A stretch of 64,000 nucleotides of DNA, from positions 58,886-122,885 of the forward strand of contig NZ_FNRO01000019.1 of assembly GCF_900107745.1 (NCBI RefSeq), given 5' to 3'. This DNA comes from Variovorax sp. YR216. Lineage in GTDB: Bacteria; Pseudomonadota; Gammaproteobacteria; Burkholderiales; Burkholderiaceae_C. Shown here piece after piece: positions 58,345 to 64,000 of the stretch. The translations under genes and the position numbers were made by a program. The notes under the pieces are model-generated. The model made no database searches. It was not told the origin of the DNA and saw only the letters and a program-made list of their open reading frames with translations. The stretch's first letter is position 1, and every line of letters starts with the position of its first letter.

Positions 58345-58413
58345 GTCCCACTCCTTTGCTGGCCGAAGAAGCGATCGATTCTAGCCAGCGGTCGCCGGGC
58401 GACGGCGCGCGCC

Positions 58414-60225
58414 TCAGTCCAGGCGGACGACCTCCGCATCGACCGCATCGGCGTGCAGCTTTGCGACCTCGTCGGCACGGCGCGCCAGCACGGCGCGCTG
58501 GTTGATGTAGCCCTTGTCCGTGATCTCGCCCGCATCGATGTCGGGCGGCGCGTTCAGCACGATCGCGCGCACCGGGCACTGCGACGAGCCCGCGCCCGTG
58601 TCGCGCAGATCGCGCATCACGCGCTGCAGCGCCGCGTGCAGTTCCTCGCGCGGCCGGGATGCCGCCTGCGGGCTGGGGAACACCAGCATGCCGATCTCCG
58701 CCCGGTCGTGCCCGGTGATCACGATGTCCTGGGCCAGCGGCGCGAGGCGCGACACCAGTTCCACCCGCAGGGTGCCCACCGAGACCCAGGTGCCGCTGGA
58801 CAGCTTGAAATCCTCGGCCACGCGACCGTTGAACATCACGCCGCGCTCGGGCTGCTGCGCATGCACCAGGTAGCCCGCGTCGCCGATGCGGTAGTAGCCT
58901 TCTTCATCGAACGCCTCGGAGGTCTCGCGCGGCCCGTTGCGGTAGCCGGGAAACACCGACACGCCCTTCACACGCATCTCCAGCTTGTCGCCATTGGGCA
59001 CCAGCTTGAGCTCGATCCCCGGCAGCGGCGCGCCGATGCAGCCCGCGCCATCGAGCCGCCAATGCGCGGTCGTGATCGCGGGCGACGTCTCCGTCGCGCC
59101 CCAGGAGGTCGTGAGCCACAGCGGCCGCGTTGGCCGTGCGCGACGGGCCACCGCCTCGAGCCGCTCCCACGTTGACGGCGCCAGCGCGGCTGCCGCGTAG
59201 AAGACCAGCCGCAGGCGCGAGAGCACTTCCGACGCCAGCGCTTCATCGGCCTCGAGGAAAGGCAGCAGCATGTCGTAGCCGCGCGGCACGTTGAACAGCA
59301 GCGTCGGCCGCACCTCGCGCAGGTTGCGCACCGTCTTCTCGATCAGTCCCGGCGCCGGCCGACCTTCGTCGATATAGAGCGCGCCACCGTGGCTCAGCAC
59401 CATGTTGAAGTTGTGGTTGGCGCCGAAGGTGTGGCTCCATGGCAGCCAGTCGACCAGCACCGGCTTCTCCCGGTCGAGGAAGCGCCAGGTCTGGGCCATC
59501 ATCTGCTGGTTCGCGCAGAGCATGCGATGCGTGTTGATCACCACCTTCGGCTTGCCGGTCGAGCCCGAGGTCAGCAGGTACTTGGCGTGGTCGTCCGGCA
59601 GGATCGCGTCGAAGGCCTGCATCACTGCGGGCGTTTCCTTCGTCTGCAGGAGCCGCTCGAACGGCATGCCGCCCGGGTGCGCATCGGCGTTGCGGCTGAA
59701 CACCATGGCCGCCTCGACGCCGCAGCCCGCGAGCGATGGCCCGTACACCTTCGCGTCGGACGCATAGATCACCGCAGGCGCCAGCGCGCGCAGCATCCCG
59801 TGCAGCCGCGAAGGGTCCTTGGCCATGCGCGAGTACGCGCTCGACAGCGAGCACGCGGTGCGCCCGATGTGCATCGTCGCGAGCATCAGCACCGCATGGT
59901 CGATCGCGTTGTCCGACAGGATCACCACCGGCCGGTCCTTCGGCGCGCCCAGATGAAGCAGACCTTGCGCGACGGCGCCCACGGCGCGGCGCAGCTCGCC
60001 GTAGCTCAGCCTGCGCCAGCCTTCGCCGCTTTCGTCACGCTCGGCCAGCGCCAGCGCATCGGGCGTCTCGCGCGCCCAGCGTTCCAGCCAGTCCCCGATG
60101 CATCGTGCGTACGGCTTCAGTGCCACCGGCGAGCGCAGGATGAACGAGCCGTCGTCCAGGTCGATGCGCACCGTGCGCGGCGGGGCGATCTGGTTCTCGT
60201 CTTCGAAGAAGGCGGGGGTGGTCAT
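58414..60225 (-). CDS. fcs: Feruloyl-CoA synthase-like AMP-binding acyl-CoA ligase
   Basis: The 603-aa adenylate-forming enzyme activates an aromatic or related acid with CoA. The ATP signature LLTSGSTGKPKVVINTH, the DWLPWSHTFGANHNF block and TTSWGATETSPAITTAHW are present; the C-terminal Lys lies in ITDKGYINQRAVL. The overall pattern fits feruloyl-CoA synthases. It ends the operon BKACE - dehydrogenase - ligase, 36 nt after the dehydrogenase. No feruloyl-CoA hydratase is seen nearby, so the acid may be another compound. Confidence 0.82.
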   Translation of the reverse strand: MTTPAFFEDENQIAPPRTVRIDLDDGSFILRSPVALKPYARCIGDWLERWARETPDALALAERDESGEGWRRLSYGELRRAVGAVAQGLLHLGAPKDRPVVILSDNAIDHAVLMLATMHIGRTACSLSSAYSRMAKDPSRLHGMLRALAPAVIYASDAKVYGPSLAGCGVEAAMVFSRNADAHPGGMPFERLLQTKETPAVMQAFDAILPDDHAKYLLTSGSTGKPKVVINTHRMLCANQQMMAQTWRFLDREKPVLVDWLPWSHTFGANHNFNMVLSHGGALYIDEGRPAPGLIEKTVRNLREVRPTLLFNVPRGYDMLLPFLEADEALASEVLSRLRLVFYAAAALAPSTWERLEAVARRARPTRPLWLTTSWGATETSPAITTAHWRLDGAGCIGAPLPGIELKLVPNGDKLEMRVKGVSVFPGYRNGPRETSEAFDEEGYYRIGDAGYLVHAQQPERGVMFNGRVAEDFKLSSGTWVSVGTLRVELVSRLAPLAQDIVITGHDRAEIGMLVFPSPQAASRPREELHAALQRVMRDLRDTGAGSSQCPVRAIVLNAPPDIDAGEITDKGYINQRAVLARRADEVAKLHADAVDAEVVRLD

Positions 60226-60261
60226 GTCTTGTCTCCTCGGCGGCAGTTGCCGCTGCGGTTG

Positions 60262-61212
60262 TTATTCGAGTGTGCCGGTCGAAGCCTTGTCGCGGATCAG
60301 GTTCATCAGCAGGATGTCGCGGGCGGCTTCGAGATCCGCCATGCGGCGAGTGCCGAGTTCGTCAGCGACACCTGCCGTGACGGCCTTCTTGAGCGCGGGC
60401 GTCATCGACGGCGCGCCCAGGTCGTGCCACCAGTCCTCGATCGGCCCACCCAGGTGATCGAGCACGTGCGCGATCCCGCCCGCGCCGCCCGAGAGATGCA
60501 GGTTCATGAACGGCCCCATCACCGCCCAGCGCAGGCCCGGACCGTGCGCGATCGCGGCGTCGATGTCCGCGACCGAGGCCACGCCCTGTTCCACCAGATG
60601 GAAGGCCTCGCGCCACAGGGCGGCCTGCAGCCGGTTCGCGATATGCCCCTTCACTTCGCGCTTCACGTGGATCGGCCGCTTGCCGATCGCCGCGTAGAAC
60701 GCCATCGTGCGCGCCACCGCATCCGCCGAGGTGTGTTCTCCGCCGACCACTTCCACCAGCGGAATCAGGTGCGGCGGATTGAACGGATGGCCGAGCACCA
60801 CGCGCTCCGGGTGCTTGCAATGCGCCTGCACGCCGCTGATCGCGAGCCCCGACGAACTGGATGCGAGGATCACATGCGGCCGCGCCGCTGCATCCATGCG
60901 CCGGAACAGCTCGGCCTTGATGTCCATGCGCTCGGGGCCGTTCTCCTGCACGAAGTCCGCCGGTGCGACCGCCTCTTCGAGTTGCGCATGGAAGCGCAGC
61001 CGGTCCAGCGATGCGCCCTCGGCCAGGCCGAAGCGCTCCAGCGTCGGCCAATGCTGCGCCACCGCTGCGCGCAGCCGCTCCTCGGCGCCGGGCGACGGGT
61101 CCGTCGCATCCACGTCCAGCCCGTGGGCGAGGAAATACGCGGCCCAGCTCGCGCCGATCACGCCCGTGGCGACGACCGCCACGCGCTTGACGTCATTGAA
61201 GGATGTGCTCAT
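60262..61212 (-). CDS. 3-hydroxyacyl-CoA/L-carnitine dehydrogenase-like
   Basis: The 316-aa NAD enzyme resembles carnitine 3-dehydrogenase. The N-terminal Rossmann motif reads ATGVIGASWAA, so the first Gly of GxGxxG is Ala. Also seen are ASSSSGLAISGVQAHCKHPERVVLGHPFNPPHLIPLVEVVGG and GHIANRLQAALWREAFHLVEQG, typical of this family. Substrate is probably a 3-hydroxy acid or ester. It lies 16 nt after the BKACE-type gene. Confidence 0.83.
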   Translation of the reverse strand: MSTSFNDVKRVAVVATGVIGASWAAYFLAHGLDVDATDPSPGAEERLRAAVAQHWPTLERFGLAEGASLDRLRFHAQLEEAVAPADFVQENGPERMDIKAELFRRMDAAARPHVILASSSSGLAISGVQAHCKHPERVVLGHPFNPPHLIPLVEVVGGEHTSADAVARTMAFYAAIGKRPIHVKREVKGHIANRLQAALWREAFHLVEQGVASVADIDAAIAHGPGLRWAVMGPFMNLHLSGGAGGIAHVLDHLGGPIEDWWHDLGAPSMTPALKKAVTAGVADELGTRRMADLEAARDILLMNLIRDKASTGTLE

Positions 61213-61228
61213 ACGCGGCTCCCGCGCC

Positions 61229-62149
61229 TCAGTGCCACGCGAACTCCGGGCGCGGCAGCCCGATGCGCGGCAGGCCCATCATGTGGCGCGCCTCGGCGGG
61301 CGTGGCAGGCTCCATGTCCATCTCGCGGATGATCCGCACGATGCGCTCGGTGAGCTGCAGGTTGGTCGCCAGCTCGCCGTGGCGGAAGTAGAGGTTGTCC
61401 TCGAGTCCAACGCGCGCATGGCCGCCCAGCAGCAGCGCGCTGATGTTTGCCTCGAGCTGCGACGGGCCGATGCCGCTCACGCAGAAGATCGCGCCCTTGG
61501 GCAGCGTGTCCACCATCATCTGCAGGTGGCGCGGCGAGAACGGCATCGCGTTCTGGAAGTTGCGGTGCACGTTCATCACGAGGTTGATGAAGTAGGGCTC
61601 CTCGTCCAGCCCTTCGTTGATCAGCGTCGTCGTGTCCTGCAGGATGTGCGTGGGGCTGAACACCTCCCACTCGGGCTTGATGCCGCGCGCCTTCATCCCC
61701 GCGGCGAGTTCGCGGCCCTTGGTGAGCGGCGTGTCCATCAGGATCTCGCGCCCTTCGAAGGAGAGGTTGAGCGTGGTCGCGTCCAGGGTGCACATCTCGG
61801 CACCGGCATCCATGCCCTTGATGCGCTCCTCCCACGCGATCTCCCAGCGGTTGCCCGGGAGCGGCTTCACCATGTCGCCGTGCACGCCGCCGCCGGTGGA
61901 ATTGTTGATGACGATGTCGCAGCCGGCATCGCGGATGCGGGTGTTGATCTCGCGGTAGACCGCGGCATCGCAGGTCGCGCCGTCGTCGGCACGCCGCGCG
62001 TGGATCGCGGCCACGCTGGCGCCGGCCTTCCAGCAGCGGATCACGTCCTCCGCGATCTCGGCGGGCTGCGTCGGCAGATGGGGGTTCTGGGCCTTGTGCG
62101 CCATGCCGCCGGTCGGGGCGATGGTCACGATCACTTTGCGCTTGGTCAT
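61229..62149 (-). CDS. Beta-keto acid cleavage enzyme (BKACE/DUF849) family
   Basis: The 306-aa TIM-barrel enzyme cleaves beta-keto acids with acetyl-CoA. It has IVINNSTGGG, LDATTLNL, RVGLEDNLYF (conserved Glu) and TPAEARHMMGL. At the usual zinc motif HxHxR the sequence reads AAIHARR: the first His is Ala48, leaving His50. This marks a subgroup rather than a random loss, because the rest is intact. With the dehydrogenase and CoA ligase it suggests oxidation of a hydroxyl then C-C cleavage. The start is ATG at 62149. Confidence 0.85.
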   Translation of the reverse strand: MTKRKVIVTIAPTGGMAHKAQNPHLPTQPAEIAEDVIRCWKAGASVAAIHARRADDGATCDAAVYREINTRIRDAGCDIVINNSTGGGVHGDMVKPLPGNRWEIAWEERIKGMDAGAEMCTLDATTLNLSFEGREILMDTPLTKGRELAAGMKARGIKPEWEVFSPTHILQDTTTLINEGLDEEPYFINLVMNVHRNFQNAMPFSPRHLQMMVDTLPKGAIFCVSGIGPSQLEANISALLLGGHARVGLEDNLYFRHGELATNLQLTERIVRIIREMDMEPATPAEARHMMGLPRIGLPRPEFAWH

Positions 62150-62204
62150 GGGCTATCTCCTGTGGGACAGCACGGTATTATTTTTGGCCGCCTTCGCCCT
62201 GACA

Positions 62205-62218
62205 GTCATCGCGATGAC
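62205..62218. promoter_or_regulatory. 14-bp perfect palindrome GTCATCGCGATGAC
   Basis: The palindrome lies between the divergent BKACE operon and the Crp/Fnr gene, 37 nt upstream of the latter. It is a likely operator for that regulator, which would control both directions. Confidence 0.55.
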
Positions 62219-62254
62219 ATTTCGTATCAGGGATAACGAGGCGCAGGAGCCCCC

Positions 62255-62977
62255 ATGCGCAACAAGCCCGCAGCCGAGACACCCGCGGCCAGCCTTTCCC
62301 TGACCATCCCGCGCCTGCTGGCGCTCTCTGGCTGGTTCCCGCAGCTCGACGGCGAAGTGCAGGCGCGCGTGCTCGACGAGATGCGCGAGGAGCCCGTCGC
62401 CGCCGGCGCGGCGCTCTGCCGGCGCGGCGAAATGCCGCTGCACTGGTACGGCACGCTCGAAGGGCTGCTCAAGTGGTCCGTCACCTCGGACGACGGCCGT
62501 TCCGTCACCTTCGGCGGCCTGACGGTCGGCAGCTGGTTCGGTGAAGGCACGCTGCTGCGGGCGGTGCCGCGCTCCGCGGACATCATCGCGCTGCGCGATA
62601 GCCGCGTGGCGGTGATGCCGCAGGACACGTTCGAGTGGCTGCACCGCACGCAGATGAGCTTCAACCACTTCCTGCTCGCGCAGCTCAACGAGCGGCTGCA
62701 CTGGTTCATGGGCAACTACGCGGCGCATCGCCTGCTCGACGCCGACAGCCAGGTGGCGCGCGCGCTGGCGGGGCTCTTCCATCCATGGCTGCATCCGCTC
62801 GGGCAGAAGCACCTGCAGACCTCGCAGGAGGAGATCGCGGCGCTGTCGGGCCTCTCGCGGCAGCGCTGCAATGCGGCGCTCAAGCGGCTTCGCGACGCGG
62901 GGCTGCTGCGCATCGAGTACGGCGGCATCACCGTGATCGACGTCGAGGGCCTGCGCCGATTCGGCGATCGCGTCTAG
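62255..62977 (+). CDS. Crp/Fnr family transcriptional regulator
   Basis: The 240-aa regulator has an N-terminal cyclic-nucleotide-like beta-barrel (GGLTVGSWFGEGTLLRA), a dimer helix and a C-terminal winged helix (TSQEEIAALSGLSRQRCNAALKRLRDAGLLRI). There is no N-terminal Cys cluster as in FNR, so it does not sense oxygen by iron-sulfur. It is divergent from the BKACE operon and may sense its substrate or CoA intermediate. The start has a GGAG site. Confidence 0.88.
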   Translation: MRNKPAAETPAASLSLTIPRLLALSGWFPQLDGEVQARVLDEMREEPVAAGAALCRRGEMPLHWYGTLEGLLKWSVTSDDGRSVTFGGLTVGSWFGEGTLLRAVPRSADIIALRDSRVAVMPQDTFEWLHRTQMSFNHFLLAQLNERLHWFMGNYAAHRLLDADSQVARALAGLFHPWLHPLGQKHLQTSQEEIAALSGLSRQRCNAALKRLRDAGLLRIEYGGITVIDVEGLRRFGDRV

Positions 62978-62979
62978 TG

Positions 62980-63348
62980 TCAAAGGCAGACGTAGGCCGG
63001 GCACGCGCCCTCGGGAAAGAGCTCCAGGTTCAGCGTCGTCCCGGGGTTGATCACCAGCCCCATCCCCGGCGGCAGCGCCCGCAGCACGTCGATGCCCTTC
63101 ATCACGATGGAATGCGGCGCCACCGATGCGAAGTCGCCGATGCGGCACTTGTCGGTGAAGCAGGCCATCATCGTGTTCTGCTCCTTGAAGAGCAGCAGCG
63201 GCCGGAACGGCGGGCCGTGCTCGACGGGCGCCGTCCTGCTGGCCACGATCAGGTCGGAATCGGCGAACTCCTTCAGCAGGTCTTCCATCGTCAGCGACCC
63301 GCACCGTGCGTGCGACAGCACCAGCTCCAGCGGGTTGTTGAGGTTCAT
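62980..63348 (-). CDS. SseB family protein
   Basis: The 122-aa protein has the SseB N-terminal-like pattern (LLFKEQNTMMACFTDKCRIGDF and PGMGLVINPGTTLNLELFPEG), with no signal peptide. Homologues are of unknown cellular role. It is convergent with the Crp/Fnr gene, whose stop lies 3 nt away. Confidence 0.75.
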   Translation of the reverse strand: MNLNNPLELVLSHARCGSLTMEDLLKEFADSDLIVASRTAPVEHGPPFRPLLLFKEQNTMMACFTDKCRIGDFASVAPHSIVMKGIDVLRALPPGMGLVINPGTTLNLELFPEGACPAYVCL

Positions 63349-63376
63349 CGTTGCGCTCTCGCAATGGGGCGTGGCC

Positions 63377-64000
63377 TCATTGGAAGGTGACGCGATCGGC
63401 GATGAGCACGCCGTTGGCGACGCGACTGCCTTCGACCATCACCCGCACCTGCGCACCGAGGTTCGCGGCGCTGCCGTTGACGAAGCTCACCCCCGGCCCG
63501 CTGGCGTCGATCGGCTGTCCCTTGATGCGGAAATCGGCGATCGAGTTGAAGGTCGAGATCTGCCCGGTCAGGCTGAACGAGGGCTGCCCGCCGGTGCCCG
63601 GCGCGAGCCTGATCTTGAGTGTGTTTGCCTTCAGCACCCCGTTCGAGAGCACGCCGCCGACGATCACCCTGACGCCGTTGCCCACCGACTGGGCCGGCCC
63701 GCCGGACACCTTCGCCGCCGACGCATCGACGGGCATGCCCAGTACACGCAGCGAACCGAGCCCGGCGAAGTCGGTCACCACGCCGGCCAGCTGCAAGGCC
63801 GTGCCATTGGCGGTCGGCGCCGGGTACCACCACTGCACCGCGGTCGCCACCATCGGGCCCGCGCCGACCGCGCTCGCCCGCACGCGCACCAGTACGCCGT
63901 TGGCAAACACCCCGCCGTTTCCGCCGGTCACGGGCGCCTGCCCGTAGTCGATCACGTAGCCGCCAATGCTGAAGCGCCGCGCCACGATGTCGAGGTTCTG
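63377..64000 (-). CDS. DUF5666 domain protein (5' partial)
   Basis: The gene enters from beyond the right edge; about 207 C-terminal residues are visible, starting QNLDIVARRFSIGGYV. It contains at least two and probably three DUF5666 repeats, seen as GGVFANGVLVRVR, VGNGVRVIVGGVLSNGVLKANTLK and LGAQVRVMVEGSRVANGVLIADRV. These beta-rich exported domains have no known function. The stop is at 63377, 28 nt before SseB's start. Confidence 0.75.
   Translation of the reverse strand, partial: QNLDIVARRFSIGGYVIDYGQAPVTGGNGGVFANGVLVRVRASAVGAGPMVATAVQWWYPAPTANGTALQLAGVVTDFAGLGSLRVLGMPVDASAAKVSGGPAQSVGNGVRVIVGGVLSNGVLKANTLKIRLAPGTGGQPSFSLTGQISTFNSIADFRIKGQPIDASGPGVSFVNGSAANLGAQVRVMVEGSRVANGVLIADRVTFQ

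Noticed and set aside
1..64000. tRNA, rRNA, IS element, prophage or CRISPR array
   Set aside because: I saw no cloverleaf with anticodon arm, no transposase, integrase or phage gene, and no regularly spaced repeats with unique spacers.

Overview
The window is high-GC chromosomal DNA from a betaproteobacterium of the order Burkholderiales, most likely Comamonadaceae and Variovorax-like. The reasons are the gene content (mnmG-rsmG-parA-parB, min operon, CreBC, phasin, class II RNR, narK-narK-narGHJI) and copies of short intergenic repeats that I associate with that family. I see no rRNA, tRNA, IS element, prophage or CRISPR array. Family names are assigned by reading motifs, not by database search.

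Layout. 1-1.5 kb: end of a polyamine-type ABC transporter locus (ATPase plus a Tat-exported binding protein that runs off the left edge). 1.5-6.4 kb: a leftward operon that looks like a dedicated exosortase system: a VIT-VWA surface protein with a PEP-CTERM-like tail, its exosortase, an EpsI-like partner and a GT51 transglycosylase. 6.4-6.8 kb: a divergent control region with two sites matching the CreB 'cre tag', between that operon and the penicillin-binding protein 1A gene. 9.2-13.3 kb: a small protein, the CreBC two-component system, a TIGR04325-type methyltransferase and a CopZ-like metallochaperone. 13.3-13.7 kb: an intergenic region with origin-of-replication architecture (DnaA boxes, a GC patch, DnaA-trio repeats and an AT-rich tract). 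13.7-19.2 kb: a TctDE/QseBC-like two-component pair, an old yellow enzyme, an MFS transporter, a glutathione transferase and a DUF1328 protein. 19.4-25.1 kb: mnmG, rsmG, a LysE exporter, parA, a small hydrolase and parB, with two parS sites inside mnmG and rsmG.

25-35 kb: an FAD-linked dehydrogenase, a cobalamin adenosyltransferase, small exported proteins, a phasin, OmpW, a nitronate-monooxygenase-like protein, adenosylcobalamin-dependent ribonucleotide reductase and a UbiH-family hydroxylase. Two FNR-like boxes precede the ompW cluster. 34.9-47.8 kb: a complete leftward nitrate respiration operon, narK-narK-narG-narH-narJ-narI-PPIase-narX-narL, almost all translationally coupled. 48-50 kb: minCDE. 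50-58 kb: a nucleobase transporter, a thioesterase, an AsmA-like protein, a chemoreceptor with a CheR/CheB-docking tail, a second OmpW, a candidate small RNA with an orphan terminator, an FHA protein and small envelope proteins. 58.4-63 kb: an acyl-CoA catabolic operon (feruloyl-CoA synthase-like, carnitine-dehydrogenase-like, BKACE-type cleavage enzyme) divergent from a Crp/Fnr regulator. The right edge holds SseB-like and DUF5666 genes.

How the genes work together. The left third is an origin-proximal segment: candidate oriC, parS and parAB, with most genes pointing away from about 13.5 kb. CreBC probably controls envelope and peptidoglycan genes through the cre tags at 6.55-6.60 kb, which would tie the exosortase operon and PBP1A into one cell-wall-stress response. 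The middle third equips the cell for low-oxygen life: nitrate uptake and reduction under NarXL, an oxygen-independent RNR supported by a nearby cobalamin adenosyltransferase, and OmpW under likely FNR control.
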